From NCBI GenBank assembly GCA_013399115.1, contig VXAA01000894.1:464668-528667 (forward strand): a stretch of 64,000 nt of DNA. Reading direction: 5' to 3'. The DNA is from Anseranas semipalmata (taxonomy: Eukaryota > Chordata > Aves > Anseriformes > Anseranatidae). Below the pieces are notes generated by a model that ran no database searches, was not told the DNA's origin, and saw only the letters and a program-made list of their open reading frames with translations. A program made the translations under genes and the position numbers. Shown in pieces: positions 34,671-46,400 of this stretch. How positions within the stretch are numbered: the stretch's first letter is position 1; each line of letters opens with the position of its first letter.

Positions 34671-37600
34671 CACTTTATCTAATCTGAATCCCTGAAAGTC
34701 AGATTGTCAGCTAGTGCTACCATTACTTTCAAGTAATGGATGAGTGAAGATGAACTTCTGCTGATGTAGTGAGACAGATCCTCACAGAGGTTGCTTCAGT
34801 TATCCTTTATATTCTGGTAACTGCCTGCTTCTTCTACCTCTTCTTTCCCTACAACCATTTACCTAAAAGGAATGGCCCAGTCCTTGCCCAGGTCATGACG
34901 CCTCTTCTCCTTTCATGGCAAGATTCATGTTAGGTGTCTAAGAAGCCTTGAGCTGGCTCTAGGTAAAAAGAAAGTAGCATTGTTTTGTATCTCACTGTTT
35001 GTGACAGGTTCACTGTTTGTCATATTAATAGCAAAGACAAATCATACTAGCTTCAAGATCATGAAGAAAGAAGTCTTTTAGCAGTGCATCACTTATCCTC
35101 GGATCATTATTACACCAAACTTCAGTTATTTCTGCAGTCTGAACACTGCCCTGCCAGTCAGTCAGGCAAAAGCTTTGTTTATTAGTTGAGTTAAGCACTG
35201 GGAAAGTCATTAGCATGTTCTGTTTATGGTCTGGCTGGGAGATGGCTCTGCCTAACCATGCCCAAGGGATAGTTGTATTTCAGGAGTGAGGTGGGGGTCA
35301 GCCAATAGTCTTGGGAGAGGAGTAAGAAAACTTGACGTTGTCATTAATTATCGCCTTCATGAATCATAGGTAGTCTTCAGGAAAGTGTGAATATGAAAAG
35401 AAATCCCTGGGGGAAAATGGGTATATGCTTATAAATCCATTTGGAGATGGTCCTCAGTCAGTGAAAGTGATTCACAGGATTAAGATAATGGCTGAGAACT
35501 GGATCCAACTACACAAGCATCCCACCAGCTTTTTTACTGGATAGAATAGAAAGGAAAGCGTTGAGAGCTAAACTGAAAAATAGATTGGTTTAAACAGAAA
35601 TTTCTTACATTTCTGATTCAGATCTGACTATTAAATTGTTAATAAATTGTTTATAACATAAATTTATTCTTTGTTTTTCATTTGTCTAGTGTTAAAAGAG
35701 TGATCTGACTTAGTGGGTTATGCAGTAGCATTGCGTGGAAACTGTGATAACCTGCAATAGTACCCCACAATAAACAGTAGACTATTCCACCCTCTAGTGA
35801 TCTGTCCTGTAGTATAAGCTCCAAAATAGTGAGAAGTGCTAGTGTTCTTTCTGGAGGTATGTGGTCTGTTTCAGCATCTGGTAAAACAGATTTCATTTCT
35901 GGGAGACACCAGGGCAGGCATTAGCCAGAGGAGAGCTGTGAAGAACATGGGACATGAACCCTCAGAGTTTTCTATATCATATGTCACTGTTTAGGTGATG
36001 TGTTACAAATATGCTGTGAATATCCTGCAGTTTATCATCCACAGAATTCAAGAGTCCTATCTAGGTGAGTGCTAGACTTCTATCTACCCAGCTGCATAGG
36101 TGTCAGCTTTGGGAATATCAAGAAAACTAATAGAACAAAAGCACAGCAAGCGTCTGCAGCTTAATTATAAGAATAATGTAATTAATATTTGTCAAAGGAA
36201 AAACAAGGACTTTGAGAAGTACTTATTAGGAGCGCTCACATGAAAAGAAGTGTATGTGCAAATATTCATGGCATCAGGATTCTTTTTAGGAATAAAGTTG
36301 TCATAAAGCAGCAACAGAAATGCAAGCAGGAAGAATGGATGATATCTCTTTTGCCAAGTACCTCTGGGTTTGAAGGTATTGGCAACAAATCTTAGACCAA
36401 CTCAGTGTCTTTTTGTGGAACAACTGCGTCCTTCAAGTGTAACATCAACCTCTCTTTCAAAGAACAGACAATGAAGACAATTTAATTTTCTTACTTCAAG
36501 TCTGAAGATCTAATTTCTGGCATGAGTACAGTCTTCTTCACGTTTTACAGATACCCACATTTAAAATTCCATGAATGCATCTGTAGGTTAATAGATGGTC
36601 ACTTTTCCATTTAAAGAACATTTGATTATACAAGGAACAGGCAAAGAACATAGATAAATAAAACATAATAAAAACAAAAACAAAAAAACACAGCTTTGAT
36701 GTAAGCTGACTCATTTTCAAAACAGCATCATTGTTAAATAAACATTTTAATAACTTGGCTTTTTTTTTCTGTCCTCACTTTATTCTTTTTGATGTGTCAG
36801 GCGCATTCAGAGCAAATTTCTGTACAAATGCTGGTTAACCTGAGTTCTAACCTGTGACACATGCACATACTGGAGACCATGAGTTTGCATTTGCTACCAT
36901 TTAAGGGGCAGGAATCCAACAGCTGAAAGCACACATACAAATTCTTCTTTTTGATACTTTAAAGGTTTTGAAAGGCATCTGATGTCTGTTTGTGTTCATC
37001 CTCTCCATAGTCTTTTATTTGAAATCATTATTTGCTAGTGTTATATTGATCAGTTTTTCTGTATTTTTTATCAGCCATAATATTTTATGTATCCAGGTAA
37101 CTTGACACTAGAATCTCATTTATTCTGCTAACTGTTCTGGTGATTACTCTGAACGCTGACAGTAGCAGTGGCTTAGAGTTCTAATTATATCATTTTTTGA
37201 GATTCAAAAAAATATCGGAAACAACTTCTAATAAAAGAGTGAATTAACTTTTTTGCAAAATATAACCTTTCCAATTAAGGTACAGTTAACATGCAATTCG
37301 CTTAGATAATACAAGAAACTCTTAATACTATAGTAACTATAGTAACAAATAGAAGCAGATTAATTCAATACTTAAAAAGTACAAATGTTTTTATTCATGA
37401 CAAAAGCCACGTGATGGTAGATTTATTTCAGCTCTTTGATTGTGTCTTGGCTTGTCAAGCTATTCATCGAAATTGACACTTGGAATAGAACACTTTGGAG
37501 GGAAAATTTTATCATTCTTGAAAGACCACAGATATTGTTCTTATGATAAATCAGAGGTACAGTAGGTTCAAAAACCCATAGAAAAATAAGCATTTGTTGT

Positions 37601-38723
37601 CTGTACATGATATGACAGGAACTTATGCATTCACAGAGTGTTACTGAGAACAAAGTCCAGCTGGGAACATTCATCTAATTTAATTTTCAAGTTTGACTCT
37701 TCCCAGAAGAGCTTGTCTCTATACGAGTCTCTACTCAGGCCAGAAGAACTTGAAGAAGAATTTTCAAAGCATATGTCTGACCAAGATTGCTTTCCTATAT
37801 CTCTACAAATAATTTTAATGAACTTCTTCTGTGTCAAATGAAAATGATGCCATGCCTTTTAATTTGGTGACCCAGAAAACTGTGTGATGTTGATGTGACC
37901 CAAGGGCTTGTGCATTAAAATTAATCTGTGACAGACACTGCATATTAACATGATATTTGATGCTTTGTCATACTAGTTTTAGACTCTATATTTTTCATGC
38001 TGTCTCTGATCTTTTCTGAAGGGCAGAGTCCATGGCTGGGAATAGCACCCTTACACGAAATGCAAGTATGCAGACCGCATGTTGCAAGCCTAGACAAAAT
38101 TGCTTTTATTTCTGAAAAAGTGCACACTTGCTGTTGCTGGAATTACAGAATGGCTAATTCTAAATATGGATGAGTGTCAGCTTGAGGTGATTGACCTGTT
38201 CCTGAAGCTGAAAGTGTTTAATGAGACACATATAAACAAAATGGTGGTTTTCTACTTCTGCCCACCTCAACATTCGCGCTTAGGAATAGGCACCTTTCTT
38301 GCCACTTATGTACTGTAGACCTGCAAGATAAATGATGTAGACAAAGGTGAGCAGAATTTACTTATCTCTAGCAGGGACATCACAGAATTTTACTTCTGAT
38401 GTAGCAGCCGGTGCTAACTTAATGTGCATCATCCCGTCCCTTCTTTTTTTTGCCTTGTGCAGGTAATTCTCTCATTCAGCGATAAACCAGTCCAGCTCAC
38501 TGATATGGCATAAAATTAACTCCACAGACTGAAAGAAGATCTAGTTTGATGCCAGCTCACTGGACTGAAATGGACTCAATATATCAGACCAGCATCATCT
38601 AGCACACAAGAAAAGGACTTGGTATGGCTTAGATAGCTACGCACCCACAGCCTAAATCTAGTGCTGCATGGTAACCCCATATTCATAGTCGCAATGGTTG
38701 TGGTATTAGTTCTCAGCAGTTCT

Positions 38724-38743
38724 CTTGGCTTGGCTTGGCTTGG
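38724..38743. repeat. (CTTGG)4 short tandem repeat
   Basis: Four exact CTTGG units lie in tandem. Confidence 0.85.
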
Positions 38744-39444
38744 TTATTCAAGTGGCAGGAAGTTTCATGGTGCTATCTTTACATGAAGAAGGTTAAAGTG
38801 GTGGTGGAGAACATGTTGATATTAACCCTTTGCAGTTCCAAAACTTTAAAACTGTGTGCTGACCTTCTTTTTGTACTGATTTGGACTGCACAGAAAATTA
38901 GTAGACTGACAGTGTGGATATTGGTCTCTAATCTTTACTAATGTCTTTGGGCACTCGTGACCCAGTAGGATTTGTGATGGCCATGTAAAAAGACAAAGTT
39001 AGGTAGCACACCATCATGCTGTTGTGTGGTATGTTATTCCTTATGAAATTAGAGCTTAGCCATTACATATAATGACCCCGTGAAAGTCAGTCCCAACATT
39101 ACTTGGTATTTCTGCTGTTTGTTGTTTAAAGACATGTAACAAAGCCACTATATGAACTGATAATAGCAGATTAGAGATTTCATTCTGGGAATACTAGCTT
39201 TATTTATTTTATCAACAATTCCCTTTTATACTATATAAAAAAAATCTTTTTATGAAAGAATTTAAGGATTTTTGTTTATTTTTACCAACTACCTCTGGAG
39301 ATGAAAGTTCACAGTGGTTTCAGTTTTAGTAGTTAAAGTCAAAATACAACTGAGTCATCATATTTTTACTTGGTTGTCACATATAAAATGCTCCTGAAAA
39401 ATGCTGTTTTGAGATACATAGAATATAAAACAAACGAACAAAGA

Positions 39445-39466
39445 AACAACAACAACAACAAAAAAC
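39445..39466. repeat. (AAC)n microsatellite
   Basis: Five AAC units are followed by an A run. Confidence 0.88.
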
Positions 39467-40357
39467 ATTGGGATCTTAATTGTATGTTATTTGTGTGTGG
39501 AAAGGACTGGTCACTCAAAATGGTAGAAACAGCATTCTATTTATTCAAATTATGTCCATCTTCTGATTTGAAGTGTGACTATATTATAATGTTGTCAACC
39601 TATGGAGCAAGAGCCTCTTGGTGAACAAAGTTACAGTATGGAGTAGTACTGAGAAACCAGAGTGTGCAATGCACACATAAGGGGAGTACCAGCCTCGGTA
39701 CTGGGGTGAAGGATTAAGGAGTGGTTACAGCTCTTGTAGTGCCCATGGCACAGGATCCACATGCACAGCTGAAGTGGGAGACCTATAGTCTTCTACACTC
39801 CCACCTTGGAGGTAAATTCAGTGTGCAGCTGGACGGATGCACACCAGGAGGGTGGTGTGTGGCCAGCACACTCCATCTCATAACCCACAGTTTCTGATTT
39901 TGTTTTTTAGCATTCTGTGAACTTGTGAGGGTTGTGACTCAGGTGCCTTATAGATGCCTTTCAGTTATTATCTTTGCAGTAACAATCCATATTTTCTTAT
40001 ATGATGCTATCACTTTTTTCATTTTTATGCAAGTGAAATATATTTTCATAATTTAACCTTTCATGTCATTGTTTCTATGATCCATTAACATCGTTAACTG
40101 TAAATCCACAATACATAAAGACGACATTGATTTTTAAAAGAGAAAAACAGCTTATTTTTGGAATGGAGAGCCTAATAACTTAGAGAATTAAGTGAACAAA
40201 TCAGGCAATGAACACTGGAAAGCTAAGATGGCAACATCAAACAGTATAATGAACAGAGCAATCATTCCAGGAACAACAGAATAGGTAAATGAAGTTTATT
40301 TTTGCCCTTAGGGAAGCACTCTGAAAAAAATGCAGGACTGCCTGTTTTCATTAGTGA

Positions 40358-40403
40358 TTTTTTTTTTTTTTAAAACAACAGCAATAACAACAACAAAAAA
40401 AAA
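40358..40403. repeat. T14 followed by A/C-rich tract
   Basis: Fourteen T bases are followed by imperfect AAC/AACA units and an A run. The T and A parts could pair. Low-complexity sequence. Confidence 0.88.
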
Positions 40404-41869
40404 CCATCATAGTAGTTTTGGGAAAGAAAATTTGTTTTGATTTTTAGATTAAATTTCCCCAGGCCAGAAAAATGTATAATACATATAAAATTAGTACTTA
40501 GCAGAGTAGTGGATTTTGTTTGTGCACAGTATTTATTTACTTTTGTTAAAATGATAGGTTTGTAATACTGAACTTCAATAAGTAGATTCTGTGTCTGTTT
40601 GCCATATCTCCAGAACTGTATCTCAGAAGAAACTTTAGGGAAGAAGGCTCTAGCACTTGATGAATTAGTTAGATGGATTGATGGACTTTATGTCCAAATC
40701 ATTGAGAATCTGCAGAATTATGTAGAGTCAAATTTTAGTGAAAAAAACTGATAAAGATGATTTTTTTCCAAAATGTCCATTGAGTCCAAATCTCAGACAT
40801 AAGTTGCAGGTTTAAATTTTCTTGGATCCAAGACTCTACAAAATAAGCCATATTCATTCACACATTGGTGCATTCCACTTTTGTCTTTCTGACTGTTAAC
40901 ACATAAGCTCATCTACCTAAGGTCTAGTGTGGCTAGCAAGCTACATCAGGTATCTCGGTAGTAAACCATGTCTAAACATCATAATTAAATCAGTATTAAA
41001 CAGCCCAGCAGGCTCCTGAAAGTGCTTCTCTGGCTATGTTACAACAATCATAATTCAGTAGAGTGGTTTTCTCTAAGTTGTATTTGATCTAATTTACTTT
41101 TATTAATTATTTTATAATTAGTACATGAAGAAATGCTAAGTTCTTGCCTTGAGCATCTTCCAGACAAAAAGTCTGGCCAGTTCCTACTCAGATTAATGGA
41201 AAGGCTACCACTGGTTTTGATTAAATTTGTTTTGAATTTTAAGACACTATTTTGGGAATTATTGGGACAAAGAGATGGTAAAATGGAGAGCTGGTGGGCT
41301 TCCCAAGCTTCTTTAGAGGCAAGAGGATGAGAGTGCCAAGACCAAACAAATGGGATGGGTGAGACACCGTTCTTCGGTGCCAAGTTAAGTAATACCTGTC
41401 ATTTTTATCAATACGTTTCCTGACGTTGATACTACTGGTAAGTTTGTTTTCTTCCGTGAGTTTAGAAAGAGGCTTAGACTGATATTAGACAACTTCATCT
41501 TTTATCATCCTCTTCTGTCTTCATACTAGATGACAACAATCTTCATTATATGCCTGCACATAATTAGTTACAAGAAAAGCACATCTAACTCATTATAATT
41601 TTCCTCATGATTCTCCTGTTTTTATGTTTCCCCTTCCTTTTGTCTGTTGTTATTATGTAGGCCTGTAACTCTTTGGTGCTGAGATTCTCTTTTGCTTTAT
41701 ACCTGTAAGTGCTACCATTCTAGAAGACTGAAATGGAGTCTAACTGTCATCTGTGCCTGCAAATATTGCAATAAGAGTGTGCTGTTTCAAATCTTACCTT
41801 TATGCAATGGGAGCTGAAGATGGTAAGCATATCCAGGACATGAATATTTTTATAAATAGAAACAGCGAA

Positions 41870-41977
41870 ATCCATTCAATGAGTTTCCAAATCCCGCACT
41901 TAGTCAATGTTCATAAATTTTTGAATGGATGAAGAGTCATTTGAATTTATTAAAATATTAATGAACATTGACTAAGT
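41870..41977. repeat. Two interleaved perfect inverted repeats
   Basis: The outer-left arm ATCCATTCAA (41870-41879) pairs with TTGAATGGAT (41921-41930). The arm ACTTAGTCAATGTTCAT (41898-41914) pairs exactly with ATGAACATTGACTAAGT (41961-41977). The order is A, B, A', B', so the two stems cross rather than nest. The 17-base pair is long for a chance match at this spacing. It could be the relic of a small palindromic transposon or a structured transcript, but no family or function is evident. Confidence 0.85.
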
Positions 41978-42973
41978 TAACATGAAAGTATGGGGAACTT
42001 TTCATAAATGAAGAGGCACTCATTTATATGTGAATACTAATTTGCCTGTCCAGTAATGTGTCCCTGCTGGAACATATAAGAAGTACAATTAGTCATCTCG
42101 TCAGGAAACACAATACTATTACTTTAATAAGTAATACAAAAGCATAAATAGTGAATATAAAGAGGAAGAACATTGTGAGAAGTAAGATGTAAAGGTACTA
42201 ATAAGATAGAAATGGCTGTAATATTTTCACATAAAGGATACACTGAACTACTTTGTTTTAGGAATGATTTGGAAAAATTATAGGTAACCTTTAGAAACAG
42301 AAAAAAAAAAGATGAATTTAATGATTGAATTGTAATTTTTAATAATCTTCTTAACTATCCCCAAATTTGAAACAAATGCCTTTTTTTTTTCTTAAATAGA
42401 GCATTACCATCACTATGTAGTTACATGGATCCAATGCAGAAGAATTTGAGAGCTGCTATTTAAAAAAAAAAAATCTCCAATTTTTATTCTATTGCAGTGA
42501 TAGATTCAAATAATATTGTTCCTTCCTGATTTTATTCTTTCTTATGAATACTGTAAACAAAAGTTTTCATTTTCGTTGACCTTTATGTTCTTCTGTTCAT
42601 TACAAAATCAAAGACTTTTTTTGCCAGTTTTATGTGTTCATTAGTGGAATCTTTTTTTTTTTTTTTCCCTCACCTCAGTTGTATCCTCCTGACTGAATGC
42701 TAGTAGAATGTAGAAGAACAGAGAACAGGGTGGGAGACTGTCCTTTCCTGAAAGATGTATAAGATCCTGTGTGTTTCCAAGACCAAGCTTTTCTTGATTT
42801 GGGAGAACATATTTATCCTTTTATAGATTTCACTGGAGCATTCTCATGTACCTCCTTTGCTGGTCACCAACAAGGCTCAGAAGATCAAATTAATCACTTA
42901 AAATGTTCAATTTCTATGATTTCTTTTAGCTTAATATAAGCTTTTAATATTTTTCAAGTCATTACTAGAAATG

Positions 42974-43040
42974 CAAAACAAAACAAAACAGGAACAGAAA
43001 ACAAAAACAAAATAAAAACAAAAGGCCAGGCAAAACAAAA
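42974..43040. repeat. (CAAAA)n-like A-rich tract
   Basis: Irregular CAAAA and CAAAAA units extend over about 65 bases. Simple repeat. Confidence 0.9.
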
Positions 43041-43420
43041 CTTGAACTTTATACTTTCCAGCATTTGGAATAACACCTAACGCCTAGTAACGCCCTCATC
43101 TTCATTTCAAGTCGACTTCTTAGGAAGAGGAGTGGGAGATGACACTGCTAACTACTTCTGAAAATAAGGCCACATGTTAGTACTAGAATTGGCTGAAGTT
43201 GGCTGAAGAGATGCTTTTTATGTGTTTGTTCTCTACTTTTTTTTTTTTTGAGTGTATTTTCTACCTTGCATACATCATCACAGCTTTTTAGGGAAAAGAA
43301 CATGTTCTTTGCCCTTAAAACTAGCAGTGTAGCTGCAAAAGCACATAGTGGAAATAAGAAACTCAAATAATACCCACCCACTGAACATTTTCATTTTACT
43401 CTTAAAGCATGTGAGATGGG

Positions 43421-43485
43421 CACCATGGTCCAGGGGGTATCACACTTAACAGGCATGTCAGTACATCAGGCTCTCATTTCTACCA
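43421..43485 (+). repeat. Possible MIR-like SINE head
   Basis: CACCATGGTCCAGGGGGTAT, then CACACTTAACAGGCATGTCA and TCAGGCTCTCATTTCTACC, follow the order of the tRNA-derived MIR head on the plus strand. Diverged and short. Confidence 0.35.
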
Positions 43486-46400
43486 TTGTGAACAGTTAAT
43501 TCATTACACAAAGTGGAGTAACCTGTTGGTAAACACATGCCTTTGGCCTTGAAAACTGGTTGAAAAATTGGTTGAAAAATTTGCCTACATAAACAGTCAT
43601 TTCCAGAAAGAGTAATTTTAATGTTGATCATAAAAGATGTATGGGGTAATTTGTCTCTAACCCAAACTACTGCTGTGGACAAGACTGGAAATGTCACTTA
43701 ATGAAGCTGAATGAATGGGTTTGCAGATAGTTTCATTTTCATCATATCGTCTTCTTTCTGGAGAAATACTGCCCTGAAAATCTTTTAGAAAGTGAGCACT
43801 GGCTAGTTATTGGCGTGAATCCTGCAGGAAACAAAATGGACCTGTGAAATAGACTGGATTTTATACCAGTCTCCCTGGGCAAAGGAGAGAAAGTTACCTC
43901 TCTTTTGTTTGTAGGTGACTTGATAATAATAGGTGGGTTTTTGACTGGGAAGCACTCTTTAGCAGGTGGCGAGGTGTGACACTAACTGCAATTGCTTCAC
44001 GTTCACCTTGCTGCCCCACAGGTTTTTATACTCCTCTGTCTCTTAATCCCCACATTACACGTGGAGTGTCATCTCCTTGGGGCAGTGATTACCTTTTCAC
44101 AATGTGTATGCAGTGTTTTATACTGGAGGGCTAAGCCCACTGATGGTGGCTTTTATGTGCATCTGCAAAAATAAATAATTCAGCCCTAACAGTGAAAAGT
44201 ATTTTCTGCTGGGACTATTTGTTGGTAGTACGAGAAAGCTTGTTACAGAAATGCTGTGAGAGCTGTTCTGTTTTGCCTCTGCCCGTGCATCTTTCCTTTC
44301 TCCAGTTCATTAGGAGCATGGCTCTCACGTCAGATGTGCAGAGCCATTCAGTGACTTGCTGATATTTGTACAATGGGCCAGGGAGAAAACACGAGAAGTG
44401 AAAAGTAGGTTTGTCTGTTCCCAAGGCAATGCCTTCACAATACATATCTCTCCTCATCACTTCTCTGTTTTTCCTCCGTTAGGTACTCATGCAGCTCAGC
44501 TCAGCTGACCTTTTTTCTCTCCTATTTCATGAGGATATAGCATCTATTAAAACTGAAAAGGAGGCACAGAAATATCTGAACTCCTTCTGTTTCGACGTCA
44601 AGTTTCTGGTCATAGGATTTTCAGAAGTGACTAGACTGTTCTTGTTCCATACAAAAGATATAGTAATTTCCTACTTACAGGTATGACTCACATTCTGTAG
44701 TCAGGATCACTTAGCATTTAGAATGGTTTCTGATACTCTGTTTACAGTTTCATCGTTTCTCTGCTTCATCCTTCATATTTTACTTTAGATTTTAATTCAA
44801 ACCCTAACTTTATTTTGCCATTTCTCCAGGTTTCATTGAAACATGAAAATAATTAGAATATTTATCCATCTTCATCTTATTTGCTATTGGGGCTTTCGGG
44901 TGAGTTTGGTGAACAAAACAGCAAAGTCAGTATTTGTTTAATGTACCTGTAATTGAACAAAATGATCATAAAAGACAAATTTACTCTTAACAGATGTTAT
45001 CTTCAATAGTCATGCTCATTGCTAAAAAACAGCTCTGCTCTAAAATATCTCTAATCAGGACAGAGAGCAAATTATCTTCTGATTTGTTACAGCCCCCTTT
45101 CCCAAAACTGCATCTCAAAACAGGCAAAGGATTTCACACTGTTCAGATGCTAAGAAGGAGAGCTTGTAAGACATATGGGAAATTTCACCTCAATTTTAAC
45201 TCCAGAGTTTTAATTAAAAATGTTTTTAACTTCTCATAGTTTGCTCCATCTTTTCCAGCTAAACATGACTTTGCTGTCTTGCTAACCAAATTGTTAGGAA
45301 AAGTCAAATACTTTATTGAATATTTGACCTGAAATGTTCTTTGTTGTCAGTCTTTGCCATGCCTTACTTGTGGTGTTTGTTTCATAGGAGGTTTTCCTTA
45401 AAAAATGAAACATAAACAGGCGCTTGAAAAATCAGCTTGACATCACCGTGTGAATACAAAACAGACAAGGCCCAGTACTCAGTCAGGATGATAGCTAAAG
45501 GATGAAAACTGATACAATACTCAGTTATATCAAGTGAAAATCTATTTCTGCAAGGATTTAGTAGTTTATTTTACTAACCATGTGCAAAGTCAGATACTGC
45601 GGTGACAGTACAGTCAAACTGTCTAAACTGGTACTATTCTTCTTGGCAACAATGTTCTTGTACCACTTCCCTTTCAATAGCAGGAATTTTCAAATAGTGA
45701 CAAGCAGATTTAGAGAAAAGTTTAGAGGGAAAGCGAACACTTTAGAGTTTATTATGCAAGAGATGATATTGTGTTTATAATCATAACTGTGAAGCAATGC
45801 TCATTTATTATGTGAAGACAGGTTTATTTTTGTTTTATCATTATGAATGATAGATGTAAATTGGATGCAGTCTGATGTCTTGATTTTTCTTTTTACATGA
45901 AAAGGAAAATTAATTTTTTAATATAATTTGCACAATGAGTAATAAAGTGACACAGGAAGCAGAGACCAAAGAACTGTCATATGAAAGGAAATTTTATTTA
46001 GTCAGGTTAGAATCTAATTTTGCATCTAATCAATAATGACAAAATCTCTGAAGACATGCAAAAAGCTAGAGTAAAGAAGAAATTTCTTATACACAAAAAT
46101 CTCTTTTAACCAGGTGACAGTTGGGATAATGCCCAATCATATATCATGTGAACAAAAACTCAGTTGTGCATTTGTAAAAGGTGCAATGTATGTTTTCAAA
46201 AGCAAAACAAATCTAATTTAACAACATAGAGAAAATATTTGGGCATAAATTGATAAACGTGAACAAGGCCATTGCTGCTAGAGACCATACCATGCAAAGA
46301 GTGGCTGGCAGTGACTACAGCAGTGTCTGGGCACATTCTGCCTGCAGATGCCGTGTAGCAGGAAGGATATCTATGGGAGTAATGAGGAGATGTAAAAAAC

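Larger units (their letters stand above)
34217..41869. other. Unique AT-rich sequence, no gene seen
   Basis: No gene, RNA gene or named repeat is supported. A 14-base A run followed by one unresolved base lies at 34656-34670. Simple A-rich tracts lie at 36668-36689, 39445-39466 and 40358-40403. Open frames reach 111 codons (41048-41383, minus) without a recognisable domain. Confidence 0.6.

Noticed and set aside
41048..41383. 111-codon minus-strand open frame
   Set aside because: No recognisable motif, and a 65-codon frame lies on the opposite strand. No splice or promoter context.
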